64,000 nucleotides of DNA from an uncultured Duncaniella sp. (GTDB lineage Bacteria > Bacteroidota > Bacteroidia > Bacteroidales > Muribaculaceae), in assembly GCA_958352885.1 (NCBI GenBank), contig CATWQI010000011.1:53340-117339 (forward strand). The letters run 5' to 3'. The notes under the pieces were generated by a model. It was not told the DNA's origin, did no database searches, and saw nothing but the letters and a program-made list of their open reading frames with translations. Positions 34,796 through 44,232 of this stretch are shown here, piece after piece (position 1 is the first letter of the stretch; the number at the start of each line of letters is the position of its first letter). The translations under genes were made by a program, and so were the position numbers.

Positions 34796-36661
34796 ATGAG
34801 CATAAAAGGCTATCTTATTTTCCTTTCGTCTCTCCTTGCTTGCGGTATGATTACTACTGCACAGGAGCCTGTTGACACAACGACGGTCAATCGTCTCGGT
34901 GAGGTAGTTGTGACCGGAAGCAATGAGGCTGTGCGGCGCAATCTGCTTCCATACACAGTAACATCTATCGGAAGTCACCAGCTCGAAGCCACCGGACAGA
35001 CACAGCTACTCTCCGCAATATCCGGCGTAGTACCGAGCCTTTTCGTATCTGAACGCAATATCATCGGCTTCGGTCTCAGCAACGGTGGTTCAGGCGGTAT
35101 CAAAATCCGTGGCGTAGGGGGTTCGCCCACCAACGCCGTGCTTATGATGGTTGACGGACAACCTCAATTCGCCGGTATATACTCCCACCATGTGGCAGAC
35201 TTCTACGGGACCGAATATGTCGACCACGTGGAAGTGCTCCGAGGTCCCGGGTCTGTGCTGTATGGCTCAAATGCCATGGGAGGCGTAATCAATGTCATCA
35301 CCAAGCATGCTGACAATCATGGAGTCCACACCACACTGAAATCACAGTACGGGTCATACAACACGTGGCTCAGCTCCCTTACCAACACGATGAGATTCGG
35401 GAAATTCACCTCTCTGCTCTCACTCAGCTACGACCGGACTGACGGACTGAAGAAAAATTTTGATTTCAAACAAGGAAACGTATACGCCAAAGTCGGATAC
35501 GAACTCAACAGGCACTGGAAAGCAGGAGCAGACTATTCGTTCATGCAGTTCATAGGCAACGACCCCATATATGCCACACTGTCCAATCCGGAATCCACGG
35601 ATATATACCATCAGGATATAATCAGGGGCGAGGCTTCAGTATCGGTGACAAACACCTATGGCAATACCGGAGGTGTCGCAAGGGTATATTACAGCTACGG
35701 CAACCATTTTGTAGACGATCCGCGACATTTCCACAGCGTGGACGACCGCCTCGGCGTGATTGCATATCAGAACTTTCGTCCATGGCGTGGCGCTGCCATG
35801 ACTGCGGGATTCGACTTTGACAGATACACCGGCAAAATACCTGTATCCGGAGGAAACAACCATACCCCCGGCTCACTGACAACCATGTCACGACAATACA
35901 TCACAGAATATTCCCCATACATAACCCTGTCACAGGGTCTGATCGATGACAGGCTGATGCTCAACGGAGGTCTGCGCATGGCAAACAGCAACCGGTTTGA
36001 CACCCAATGGGTGCCTCAACTGGGATTTTCGTTTCGTCCTTGCGACGGATGGCTATTCAAGGCATCACTATCCAAAGGATACCGTAACCCCTCGTTCCGG
36101 GAGCTCTATCTGTACCGTATGGCAAATCCTGACCTCCAACCTGAACGAATGATGAATTATGAGGTAACCGTCGGGAAGGAGTTTAACCGTTACTTTAATA
36201 TCGACGTGACCGCATATTACAGCAAAGGCTCTGATATGATTCAGACTGTGGACATGAAGAATGTCAACACAGGTCGATTCATCAACAAGGGGATTGAAGT
36301 GTCAACCCGCAGCCATCCTGCCGACAATCTCCGGCTTTGGGCCACCTACAGCTATCTGCACTCCTCACTTGCAAATCTTACTGCCGCGCCCAGAAACCAG
36401 TACTATCTGGGGGTCGGATGGGACGCACTTGCAAAATTCCATATCGATGCCGAGATGAAGGGTGTCGGCGGGCTATACGTGGCGGACGACGTCGAGCACC
36501 AGCATTATGCCCTTATAAACCTGAAATTTACTTACCAAGCATTACGCATGCTTGACCTGTTCGTCAACCTTGACAATGTGACAGATACCAAGTATACCAT
36601 CAACCGCGGATATGAAATGCCGGGATTCACCGCCATGGCTGGATTCCGTCTGTCACTTTAA
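34796..36661 (+). CDS. TonB-dependent outer-membrane receptor
   Basis: A 621-residue receptor. After the signal peptide (about 1-22) comes a TonB-box-like segment (RLGEVVVTGS), the plug domain (about 40-160, with GGIKIRGVGGSPTNAVLMMVDG and VEVLRGPGSVLYGSNAMGGV) and a 22-strand-type barrel ending in F-x-L-S-L with C-terminal aromatic/hydrophobic alternation. The size fits BtuB/CirA-like receptors for vitamin B12, haem or siderophores rather than SusC. Coupled to a DUF362 lipoprotein. The substrate cannot be read from sequence. Confidence 0.92.
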   Translation: MSIKGYLIFLSSLLACGMITTAQEPVDTTTVNRLGEVVVTGSNEAVRRNLLPYTVTSIGSHQLEATGQTQLLSAISGVVPSLFVSERNIIGFGLSNGGSGGIKIRGVGGSPTNAVLMMVDGQPQFAGIYSHHVADFYGTEYVDHVEVLRGPGSVLYGSNAMGGVINVITKHADNHGVHTTLKSQYGSYNTWLSSLTNTMRFGKFTSLLSLSYDRTDGLKKNFDFKQGNVYAKVGYELNRHWKAGADYSFMQFIGNDPIYATLSNPESTDIYHQDIIRGEASVSVTNTYGNTGGVARVYYSYGNHFVDDPRHFHSVDDRLGVIAYQNFRPWRGAAMTAGFDFDRYTGKIPVSGGNNHTPGSLTTMSRQYITEYSPYITLSQGLIDDRLMLNGGLRMANSNRFDTQWVPQLGFSFRPCDGWLFKASLSKGYRNPSFRELYLYRMANPDLQPERMMNYEVTVGKEFNRYFNIDVTAYYSKGSDMIQTVDMKNVNTGRFINKGIEVSTRSHPADNLRLWATYSYLHSSLANLTAAPRNQYYLGVGWDALAKFHIDAEMKGVGGLYVADDVEHQHYALINLKFTYQALRMLDLFVNLDNVTDTKYTINRGYEMPGFTAMAGFRLSL

Positions 36662-36683
36662 GCAAGCCTGTATACACAAAAAA

Positions 36684-36715
36684 GGAGGAGTCAAGACAGT
36701 GTCTTAACTCCTCCC
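36684..36715 (+). terminator. Terminator after the TonB receptor
   Basis: GGAGGAGTCAAGAC (36684-36697) pairs with GTCTTAACTCCTCC (36702-36715) with one mismatch. It is preceded by an A run. The remaining gap to 36940 is A/T-rich; nothing else was recognised. Confidence 0.75.
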
Positions 36716-36940
36716 CTCACGTTTCAACTATTTATTTATGAGAGCCTCCATATCCAGTTTCACAACTCGGTAAAGAGGACGAGGGATGTAAATTTAGATT
36801 TCATTGCTTAGTAGCTTCTTTATCTTTACTTACATCATTAAAACAATTGATTTACAGGTTTTCATCTGCCGATTGCGCTAAAAGAGATTAAAAAACGTCA
36901 ATCTGACGACTAATTTAGGCGTAATTGTTAAAATTAAGGC

Positions 36941-36976
36941 AAAAATGGCGCTACAATAGCGTACAATGGCATTTTT
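36941..36976 (-). terminator. Terminator after recG
   Basis: AAAAATG (36941-36947) and CATTTTT (36970-36976) enclose a small CGCTA-CAA-TAGCG hairpin. On the minus strand the T run follows the stem, 17 bp past the recG stop. Confidence 0.6.
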
Positions 36977-36992
36977 CACACTTGTCAGGCAA

Positions 36993-39086
36993 TCAGGAGA
37001 TGCGTGACCAATCCTGCAGACGTGAGGTGAGGAGTCTGAGTTGCGCCACAAGTATGGCGTGAGCCGGAGCTGTCAGCTCGGGGTCAATGTCAAGTATTTC
37101 GCAGGCGGCATCCCTTGCCAGCTGCACTATCTGCCCGTCAGTGGCAAGATTGGCTATGTGCAGATCGAACGGTATGCCGCTCTGCATGGTCCCCTCTATG
37201 TCACCGGGACCGCGCATCTGCATATCGGCTTCGGCGATGGCAAATCCGTCGGTAGTGGATGTCATCAGCTCAAGCCGCTTACGGGTATCCCTGGCTATCT
37301 TACGTTTGGTCATAAGTATACAATAACTCTGCCCCTCTCCACGACCGACACGCCCCCTGAGCTGATGCAGCTGCGACAACCCGAACCGTTCGGAGTTCTC
37401 TATGAGCATGGTAGTGGCGTTGGGCACATTCACACCGACCTCAATCACAGTCGTAGCCACAAGTATATGCGCCTCTCCCGAGGCGAACAGCCCCATCTGA
37501 TAGTCCTTTTCCACCGGCTTCATCTGACCGTGCACAAATGCCACCTTATAGTCCCGGAATGTCTCGCAGATACTTTCATATCCCTCCTCCAGCGACTTAA
37601 GTTCGAGTTTTTCATTCTCATGTATGAGCGGATACACGATATATACCTGACGACCGAGCCTCAGCTGCCGACCGATTCCCTGATAGGTCTTGAACCGATC
37701 TTCGTCATAACGCAACAGCGTCTGTACCGGCTTTCGTCCGGGCGGAAGCTCGTCTATAACCGATACGTCAAGGTCACCGTAGACAGTCATCGCCAACGTC
37801 CTCGGGATAGGAGTGGCAGTCATAACGAGCACATGCGGAGGTATTATATTCTTAGTCCACAGGCGAGCCCGCTGCGCCACACCGAAACGGTGCTGCTCAT
37901 CTATCACAATGAATCCGAGATTACGGAACCTAACATTATCTTCTATCACTGCGTGGGTACCAATCAATATATGCAGCGACCCGTCCATAAGTTGCGCATG
38001 AATCTCATCACGCGCCTTCTTTCGGGTCGAGCCGGTGAGAAGCTTGACATTTATCCCCATCGGAGCCACCATTTTGGATATGGTCTCGAAGTGCTGCGTG
38101 GCAAGGATTTCAGTCGGAGCCATGAGGCACGCCTGTGTAGAATTGTCAAGGGCTATGAGCATGCACAGCAATGCCACGAGTGTTTTGCCAGAACCGACAT
38201 CCCCCTGCAGCAGCCTGTTCATCTGCCTGCCTGTAGCCATATCGGCACGTATTTCCTTGATTACACGCTTCTGCGCCCCGGTAAGCGGAAATGGGAGGAA
38301 TTGCGAATAAAACGTGTTGAAGAAATGTCCTATCCTCGGGTAGAGGAATCCCTGAGTAGTGCTGCTTCTGCGGCGAGCGTAGCGCTGTATGTTGAGCTGG
38401 AGGTAGAAAAGTTCCTCGAATTTCAGCCTCAACCTCGCCCCCCGGAGCTGCTCGTTTGACTGCGGATTGTGTATGGCATATAGCGCCTCGCGTATCCCCA
38501 TTAACCGGTAGCGGGCTATGATTTCAGCCGGCAAAGTCTCTGTCAGTGTCCGGATTCCGCCAAGAATATCGGAGACAGCTGCCGAGAATGTCCGTGAGGA
38601 AAATCCTTTGCTGCGCAACTGCTCGGTAAGCGGATATACCCCCCTGAATCCGTTTACGGCATAAGTGCTCCCCGGCACATCCACCTCGGGATGAACCATG
38701 CTCCATCTGCCGTTGAAACAAGCCGGCTTCCCGAACACTATATACTCAGTCGTCGTATGGTAAGCTTGCCGTATTGCCTTGATACGCTGGAACCACACTA
38801 CCTCCATCACGGCGGAGCCGTCGGAGAACAGCCCTACAAGCCTCGTCTTAGCCCCCTCACCCTGCAAATTGAATGACACGAACTTCCCCTTAACCTGCAC
38901 AGATGGCATATCATCGCCCGCAAAATCCCTTATGCGGTACATCGAAGTGCGGTCTATGTAATGAGTGGGAAAATGATAGAGAAGGTCATAATAGGTCTTG
39001 ATACCGAGATTCTTCTCCAGAAGCTCGGCACGCTTAGGCCCCATTCCTCTGAGGAATTTTATGTCCATTCGCCGTAACCGTTCCAT
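36993..39086 (-). CDS. recG: ATP-dependent DNA helicase RecG
   Basis: Branch-migration helicase that regresses stalled forks. The 697-residue protein has an N-terminal wedge/OB part (about 1-250), Walker A LLQGDVGSGKTLVALL (about 290-305), the DEQH box FIVIDEQHRFGVAQRARLW, motif III TATPIPRTLAM and the C-terminal helicase motif QLRGRVGRGEGQSYCILM. The length is typical. It starts 8 bp after ispD. Confidence 0.96.
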   Translation of the reverse strand: MERLRRMDIKFLRGMGPKRAELLEKNLGIKTYYDLLYHFPTHYIDRTSMYRIRDFAGDDMPSVQVKGKFVSFNLQGEGAKTRLVGLFSDGSAVMEVVWFQRIKAIRQAYHTTTEYIVFGKPACFNGRWSMVHPEVDVPGSTYAVNGFRGVYPLTEQLRSKGFSSRTFSAAVSDILGGIRTLTETLPAEIIARYRLMGIREALYAIHNPQSNEQLRGARLRLKFEELFYLQLNIQRYARRRSSTTQGFLYPRIGHFFNTFYSQFLPFPLTGAQKRVIKEIRADMATGRQMNRLLQGDVGSGKTLVALLCMLIALDNSTQACLMAPTEILATQHFETISKMVAPMGINVKLLTGSTRKKARDEIHAQLMDGSLHILIGTHAVIEDNVRFRNLGFIVIDEQHRFGVAQRARLWTKNIIPPHVLVMTATPIPRTLAMTVYGDLDVSVIDELPPGRKPVQTLLRYDEDRFKTYQGIGRQLRLGRQVYIVYPLIHENEKLELKSLEEGYESICETFRDYKVAFVHGQMKPVEKDYQMGLFASGEAHILVATTVIEVGVNVPNATTMLIENSERFGLSQLHQLRGRVGRGEGQSYCILMTKRKIARDTRKRLELMTSTTDGFAIAEADMQMRGPGDIEGTMQSGIPFDLHIANLATDGQIVQLARDAACEILDIDPELTAPAHAILVAQLRLLTSRLQDWSRIS

Positions 39087-39094
39087 ATTTCGGG

Positions 39095-39775
39095 CTACTC
39101 AGACAGATACAATTCGGCAATCGCCATGTCGCCGGGATTAGTTACCTTTATGTTCCGAGGGTCACCGTCCACAAGGCGCAGATTGGCATACCCGGCAGCC
39201 TCCATCACCGATGCGTCATCAGTAAACTCAGGACGTATCTCCTGACGGTAGGCATCTATCAGTTTATCAGCATGAAATATCTGCGGAGTCTGCACCGAGC
39301 GGAAACGGGAACGGTCCATTGCCTCCGATGAACCGTCCTCACGGACCAGCCTTATCGAATCGGACAACCTGCACGCCGGCAAAGCCCCGTCGGCACCATC
39401 GAGACCGCCGACTATTGCGTCAAATAGCTTTTGGGACACCAAAGGACGGGCTGCGTCATGCACACTAATCCATCCCTTGCCACAAGAGCAATCCGATATG
39501 TAGTCTATGGCATTCTTAACGCTATGGGCTCGTGTCGCACCACCGGCTATGACCGTATGGCTCACACTGAAATCAAACTCACGGCAGAGATGCTGCCAAA
39601 ACTCCATCATATCCTCGCTGAGCACCACCAGCACCTCACTCTCCGCATCGCAACAATGCAGACGTTCGATGGTGGTCATAAGCAGAGGTCGCCCGTTAAG
39701 GTCACAGAATTGCTTCGGCAGGTCCCCCCCGTAACGGCTCCCGCTTCCGGCAGCAACAATAATCTGATAGTTCAT
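39095..39775 (-). CDS. ispD: 2-C-methyl-D-erythritol 4-phosphate cytidylyltransferase
   Basis: Isoprenoid (MEP pathway) enzyme that transfers CMP to MEP. I use the ATG at 39775 (MNYQIIVAAGSGSRYGGDLP), which gives about 226 residues and puts the nucleotide-binding AAGSGSRYGGDLPKQF at the very start, as in other IspD proteins. Later ISVHDAARPLVS (metal/CTP site) and TPQIFHADKLIDAY are also family motifs. It forms a short operon with recG. Confidence 0.93.
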   Translation of the reverse strand: MNYQIIVAAGSGSRYGGDLPKQFCDLNGRPLLMTTIERLHCCDAESEVLVVLSEDMMEFWQHLCREFDFSVSHTVIAGGATRAHSVKNAIDYISDCSCGKGWISVHDAARPLVSQKLFDAIVGGLDGADGALPACRLSDSIRLVREDGSSEAMDRSRFRSVQTPQIFHADKLIDAYRQEIRPEFTDDASVMEAAGYANLRLVDGDPRNIKVTNPGDMAIAELYLSE

Positions 39776-39890
39776 AGCATCTCTAAAATTTGGATTCAAC
39801 TACAAAAATAGCCAATAATCCGAACAAATCCAAACCTAAATCGCCCTCCGCATTCCATTGGTCCGGACAACCACTACCGGTTATATATAC

Positions 39891-41867
39891 CTACCAAAAT
39901 ATTTGGATATCATTCCGGGCATCGTATTCAAATATTCGTTCATCCTTTCCTCCTGAATGACAATGCAAGTACAGCAACGCTCCTTCCGGAGCTTTCATTG
40001 ACAAGCTGTCACTCTTGGCAGTGATTTGCCCGCATGATTGCCACCCGCCTTTGTCATGGTCATAATAAAACAGTTCGTAAATATAGCCTGAGCGGATGAA
40101 ATTATCCCTGTTGCGTGGCGTATACACGATTTTTTTAATACTTCGAGGATATCCTAAATCAAGACCGGTCCACCCACCAGACCGATCACGATAATCCATC
40201 GAAGTATATGGGTCACCATCCCATGCGGATGTGTAATAATGCTCCTTGTCACCCCATCGTGACCCCGGTGTGCCTATGACTCTACCCTTCATAGTTATTG
40301 TGTCGCCAGACGATTCATACAACGAAATTTCCCCTACATTACAATAGGACTTTTCAGGTCCCTTATATCGTACATATCGCCGGCTCTTCATGTCATCAAT
40401 GTTGACTGTGGTAAATAATCTTTTCGGACAGTCAGTTATGACATGCAATGTGTCAACTCGTGTAAAATCGGGCGTATCGCTCGTTTCAAACACTCCCCCG
40501 ACCATGCGTATCGCAAAATCTCCCGTCAGAATGGTGTGTTTGCTATACATATTCACGTCCCGCATATTCCCCGGGGCAAAGACACGTAAGCCATTATCCT
40601 TAGTGATGCACATCGGCTCACAAACAGGATTGAAGCCTGCGCCGTCAGGCATTCCTGCAACAAACACACACCCCTCGCCAACGTATCCCATATCCACACT
40701 GTCACCGTCAGCCACTCCATACCCGACTATCACCCATTCCTGCCTCGAAGGAGCAGCCAAATACACCGTGTCACCTCTGCCGACACCATCCAGACTATCA
40801 AGTGGAAACTTAAACCGCATCCTCTTTTCCGGCGCAAGATACCATTGTGTCTCATCCCTCATAAACGGATTGCGCAACGCCATGGGCGCATCCCCTCTAT
40901 TCATGAAATTTTCCACCGCATCCATATTCATCGAGAATGTCTCACACTGCACCTTAACCGCCGGCACCTTGAATTTATAAGCGGGGTCGGAATGCTGCTC
41001 AGGAATATACGGAGCTCCATCCTTGTCAAAAATCACACCCCAGGAATGACTGTCGTTAAGGTCACCGCGCATGGGCGAGAGATGCAACGCTGCCGGAAGC
41101 CCGGCTGTGCGCAGCAGATATGTCATCCCGTCAGCACGCTCCCTGCAAGCCCCCGATTTCCAACCTATAATCTCATAACCCAGCCGTGGTCCCACAGGCA
41201 GTTTCGACGACCATTTAAACCACCCGCTTCTCATCCATCCCCTATACAGCTCATCGGCTGCCTTTAGCGGATCCTCAATTCCCGGCAATGCCGCCACGCT
41301 GTCTATCAGATCGCCATACTGCTCCAACACAGCCTCTCGCCAAAGGCTTAGAGCCTCATCTCCTATGCGGTAAGGCAAAACGAACTCGCAAAACTCCTCC
41401 CATTTCACATTTTTGCCCCACGGGCGGCTCTCCCTCGCCGCAAAGGCGGCATCGATATGTGAAACGAGGAAAGCTGAATCCACCGTTGTTATATCGGGCA
41501 CACATCTCAACTTAGACAGGTCAGGACGCCCGTAAAGCTCATCTAATGAATCCACTATAGCCTGATGGTCAAGAGTATGGTCAGCCGCGACCTCGAAATA
41601 CCGACGGTATTTCACCAACTCATCACCTTCGGATGTGTAATGCAATGGCATATTCATGATTACCCATTTCGCAGCTGCCAGCCGATCCGGCACAGTATCA
41701 TAGTGTTCAAGCACCTTTTCAAGCTCAATCCGGTTAGCGGCAGCAAGTTCGAGAGCCCTTTGCAATCGCTCTTCGTCGGCAGGCACATTGCCGCCACATC
41801 CCGTGACCACCGAGATAAGCACTATCGCCAACTGCCAACGCATAAATATGGAGTCTATTCCTTTCAT
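39891..41867 (-). CDS. Lipoprotein with transglutaminase-like and F5/8-type C domains
   Basis: Chosen start at 41867 (MKGIDSIFMRWQ); 41843 (MRWQLAIVLIS) is also possible. A lipobox VVTGC follows the signal peptide. The central part has the transglutaminase-like triad order: GWKSGACRERADGMTYLLRT (Cys), DSHSWGVIFD (His) and a downstream Asp. The C-terminal 150 residues include GGWTGLDLGYPRSIKKIVYT and FIRSGYIYELFYYD, typical of an F5/8 type C (discoidin-like) carbohydrate-binding fold. It may be a surface peptidase or glycan-linked protein in the envelope. It is divergent from the TPR-HTH regulator. Confidence 0.75.
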   Translation of the reverse strand: MKGIDSIFMRWQLAIVLISVVTGCGGNVPADEERLQRALELAAANRIELEKVLEHYDTVPDRLAAAKWVIMNMPLHYTSEGDELVKYRRYFEVAADHTLDHQAIVDSLDELYGRPDLSKLRCVPDITTVDSAFLVSHIDAAFAARESRPWGKNVKWEEFCEFVLPYRIGDEALSLWREAVLEQYGDLIDSVAALPGIEDPLKAADELYRGWMRSGWFKWSSKLPVGPRLGYEIIGWKSGACRERADGMTYLLRTAGLPAALHLSPMRGDLNDSHSWGVIFDKDGAPYIPEQHSDPAYKFKVPAVKVQCETFSMNMDAVENFMNRGDAPMALRNPFMRDETQWYLAPEKRMRFKFPLDSLDGVGRGDTVYLAAPSRQEWVIVGYGVADGDSVDMGYVGEGCVFVAGMPDGAGFNPVCEPMCITKDNGLRVFAPGNMRDVNMYSKHTILTGDFAIRMVGGVFETSDTPDFTRVDTLHVITDCPKRLFTTVNIDDMKSRRYVRYKGPEKSYCNVGEISLYESSGDTITMKGRVIGTPGSRWGDKEHYYTSAWDGDPYTSMDYRDRSGGWTGLDLGYPRSIKKIVYTPRNRDNFIRSGYIYELFYYDHDKGGWQSCGQITAKSDSLSMKAPEGALLYLHCHSGGKDERIFEYDARNDIQIFW

Positions 41868-41969
41868 AATGTGATGAGGTTTAATAAGTAACTCTTCAAA
41901 ATTAAACGATATAATGGACATAAGTAACTCCTATGGATGATCTTTTAATTTTTCAGAGTTACTTATTTG

Positions 41970-41977
41970 CAAATATA
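41970..41977 (-). promoter_or_regulatory. Putative promoter of the transglutaminase-like lipoprotein
   Basis: TATATTTG on the minus strand. The flanking 13-mer TCGTATATTTGCA, apart from its first base, also occurs on the plus strand at the regulator promoter (42026-42038). Confidence 0.45.
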
Positions 41978-42028
41978 CGAATATTTAGTTCTACAAGGAC
42001 ATTGTTACGAAAATTTCCATTTTTATCG

Positions 42029-42036
42029 TATATTTG
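42029..42036 (+). promoter_or_regulatory. -7 box very close to the regulator start
   Basis: TATATTTG ends 5 bp before the ATG at 42042. If it is the active promoter, the transcript would start at or next to the start codon, i.e. leaderless or nearly so. Confidence 0.4.
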
Positions 42037-42041
42037 CATCC

Positions 42042-43715
42042 ATGATACGCAATGCAATCGTACACATAGCCCTACTGGTCATTCTCTGCTCCTGCGGCGG
42101 CAACAGCGGTCGCGACCGGAAGTTTGACCGGATTGACATTATTGCCGACACCGAGCCGAGGAAGGCACTGGAAATGCTTGACAGCATCGACTATGACAAC
42201 CTGTCCGAGAGGGAACGCCATCGCCATGACCTGCTGACCATCAAGGCTCGTGACAAGGCATACATACGCCATACCTCCGACAGCCTCATCCGTGATGTGG
42301 TGGATTATTACTCGTCGCACACCTCCGACCCTCTCTATCCTCAGGCTTTATATTACGGAGGTCGTGTATATTCCGACCTCGGTGACTATCCCACCGCATT
42401 ACAATATTTCCAAGACGCCCTCGACAAAATCCCGGATGACGATGATAATCTTGCCCTACGTGGAGCAGCCATCAGCCAGACAGGACGATTGCTCGACGAC
42501 CTGCGGCTATATTCCGAAGCCATACCTTACGTTAAGCAGTCCATTATGATTGTTAAACAGCTAAACGACACTTTCAACATAGCATACGATTATCAGCTGC
42601 TTTCAGGAATTTATATCCATGCAGGCAAGCTTGACTCGGCATCAACATATATAAAGGAGGCCATCAGGTTCTCATCCTCCCTGCCTAATGCCGACAAAGC
42701 AAACATCCTCATTCACCTGGCTGACATATTACACACTAACGGCGAGATTGATTCGGCATTGCAAGTCATCAGACCTTTGGTTAAGTCAGCCGACTCTATT
42801 TGCCACAATTACGCCCTCGCAGTAGCATCCGAAATATATCGAGACGCCTGTATCCCTGACACAGCCTATGCTTATGCCTACGAATTGGCTATGAGCAAGA
42901 ATCAAAACAACCGAAAGGCCGGCTTCCAGATACTGTTTTCACCCAAACTCTCCAACATCGTGCCAAAAGACACCCTGCTCTCTTTGATACCTAAATATAA
43001 ACAGTGTCTGGAGGATTACCTCAGCAGTCATGAAGCGAATCTCGCATTGATTCAGCAGGCGAGCTATAACTACGACTTTCATTTAACAGAGAAAAAGGAA
43101 GCGGAATCTCGCCGTAACAAAATGTATATCGCATTTCTTGGCACGGTTGTTATAATCCTAATGCTAATTGCCGTGGTTTTATATCTCAAGTTACGAAATT
43201 CAATTCTGCTTTCCGAATTAAACAGGTTGATAACCTGCATTAATGCAGCCTCAGTCAATAATGATGACGACAATCAGCCTGTCAGGACCGAAGAGATGGA
43301 AAAATACCTGGATGACATAGCACAAAAGCTTGAAAAGGCTGATTTTACATTTAAAGTGCCGGATATAATCCTCAAATCAGACATTTACCTCCGCCTGCAA
43401 CAGCGTATTGAAGAAAACAAATGCATTCCTGAGACGGATTGCATCTGGCAAGAGTTGGAACTACTAGTCGAACAGGCATCCCCTGGATTTAAATCCAACT
43501 TAAGGAAATTTTCAGATGGAAAAATAACAGATGTGGAGATTCAGGTGGCGTTGCTAATTAAATGCGGCATTACGCCTTCAAAAATGGCAAAGCTGTTAAA
43601 TCGTGCAAAAAACACAATTTCCACACGCCGGAAATCATTATTTGTAAAAATATTCGGCAACAACCGTAATCCTAAAATATTGGACAATTTCATTCTTTAT
43701 TTAGGCAACTATTGA
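42042..43715 (+). CDS. Membrane-anchored TPR regulator with C-terminal HTH domain
   Basis: I place the start at 42042 (MIRNAIVHIALLVILCSC): a lipoprotein-type signal ending in LCSC; the 25 upstream codons of the open frame have no signal-like character. About 557 residues: TPR-rich part (about 30-330, e.g. ALYYGGRVYSDLGDYPTALQ), a membrane helix (about 357-380, MYIAFLGTVVIILMLIAVVL), a linker, and a C-terminal LuxR-like HTH (ITDVEIQVALLIKCGITPSK then MAKLLNRAKNTISTRRKSLF). Such periplasmic-TPR/cytoplasmic-HTH proteins are common beside small-peptide loci in Bacteroidales. It probably controls the genes downstream. Confidence 0.8.
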   Translation: MIRNAIVHIALLVILCSCGGNSGRDRKFDRIDIIADTEPRKALEMLDSIDYDNLSERERHRHDLLTIKARDKAYIRHTSDSLIRDVVDYYSSHTSDPLYPQALYYGGRVYSDLGDYPTALQYFQDALDKIPDDDDNLALRGAAISQTGRLLDDLRLYSEAIPYVKQSIMIVKQLNDTFNIAYDYQLLSGIYIHAGKLDSASTYIKEAIRFSSSLPNADKANILIHLADILHTNGEIDSALQVIRPLVKSADSICHNYALAVASEIYRDACIPDTAYAYAYELAMSKNQNNRKAGFQILFSPKLSNIVPKDTLLSLIPKYKQCLEDYLSSHEANLALIQQASYNYDFHLTEKKEAESRRNKMYIAFLGTVVIILMLIAVVLYLKLRNSILLSELNRLITCINAASVNNDDDNQPVRTEEMEKYLDDIAQKLEKADFTFKVPDIILKSDIYLRLQQRIEENKCIPETDCIWQELELLVEQASPGFKSNLRKFSDGKITDVEIQVALLIKCGITPSKMAKLLNRAKNTISTRRKSLFVKIFGNNRNPKILDNFILYLGNY

Positions 43716-43747
43716 TTATTTCTAATAAAAAACAGGTCCTAAAGTAA

Positions 43748-43790
43748 TTCGGAAGCAGTTCGGGGTAGTTCGGGATGACATTTCCGAACT
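43748..43790 (+). promoter_or_regulatory. Three spaced TTCGG direct repeats upstream of the DUF3244 gene
   Basis: TTCGG occurs at 43748, 43759 and 43769 (spacing 11 and 10 bp), followed by an inverted copy CCGAACT (43784-43790). This helical-turn spacing just upstream of a -7 box (TAATTTTG, 43822-43829) suggests an operator, perhaps for the TPR-HTH regulator. Confidence 0.5.
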
Positions 43791-43821
43791 ATTTTCCATC
43801 ATTAAATCCAAAGTTTATGTG

Positions 43822-43829
43822 TAATTTTG
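43822..43829 (+). promoter_or_regulatory. -7 box of the DUF3244 gene
   Basis: TAATTTTG matches TAnnTTTG, 24 bp before the ATG at 43853. No TTTG at -33, consistent with an activated promoter. Confidence 0.5.
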
Positions 43830-43852
43830 CGATGTATAAATTCAATCTCACA

Positions 43853-44224
43853 ATGAAACGAATCATCACATTTCTACTAATTGCTGTAGGAATTTTCTCA
43901 ACTAATACCATCGTAGCCTCTACTGAGAATATTACCATAACTTTGACACAGGAGGATTATGGTATTAAAGATATCCCCCAAAAAGGTCACCGTTCTGCAC
44001 CTGCGCCTGTATTCTGTGTAGTCAATTTCACTGAATACACTATCGAGACTTCAATCCCTACTGGTATAACTCTATATGAAATTCGGGATGAAGAAGGAGA
44101 AAACATTATCGCATCATGTACTGACGATAACGATATGGTTGAACATTTGTCACATCTTATCGGCACATATCAATTTCGTCTCGTCACCGATACATATACG
44201 TACGTCGGATACATCACTCTATAA
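43853..44224 (+). CDS. DUF3244-like small secreted protein
   Basis: The start is at 43853 (MKRIITFLLIAVGIFSTNTI), which gives a normal signal peptide and 123 residues; the upstream part of the open frame overlaps the promoter. The mature part has beta-strand alternation with FCVVNFTEYTIETSIPTG, LYEIRDEEGENIIAS and LIGTYQFRLVTDTYTYVGYI, a layout seen in DUF3244 proteins of Bacteroides. Probably periplasmic or surface-located. It starts the effector part of the peptide locus; the lipoprotein gene follows after 8 bp. Confidence 0.7.
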   Translation: MKRIITFLLIAVGIFSTNTIVASTENITITLTQEDYGIKDIPQKGHRSAPAPVFCVVNFTEYTIETSIPTGITLYEIRDEEGENIIASCTDDNDMVEHLSHLIGTYQFRLVTDTYTYVGYITL

Positions 44225-44232
44225 GTCACATC

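Noticed and set aside
36716..36940. Hidden gene or small RNA between the TonB receptor and recG
   Set aside because: A/T-rich, no ORF with support, no clear promoter-terminator pair.
37041..38459. A 472-codon open frame antisense to recG
   Set aside because: RecG on the minus strand is certain from its helicase motifs. The antisense frame has a low-complexity, Arg/His/Tyr-rich product with no signal, domain or promoter.
43741..43774. tRNA fragment suggested by the repeated GTTCGG
   Set aside because: No acceptor, D or anticodon arms can be folded around it; helical spacing fits an operator better.
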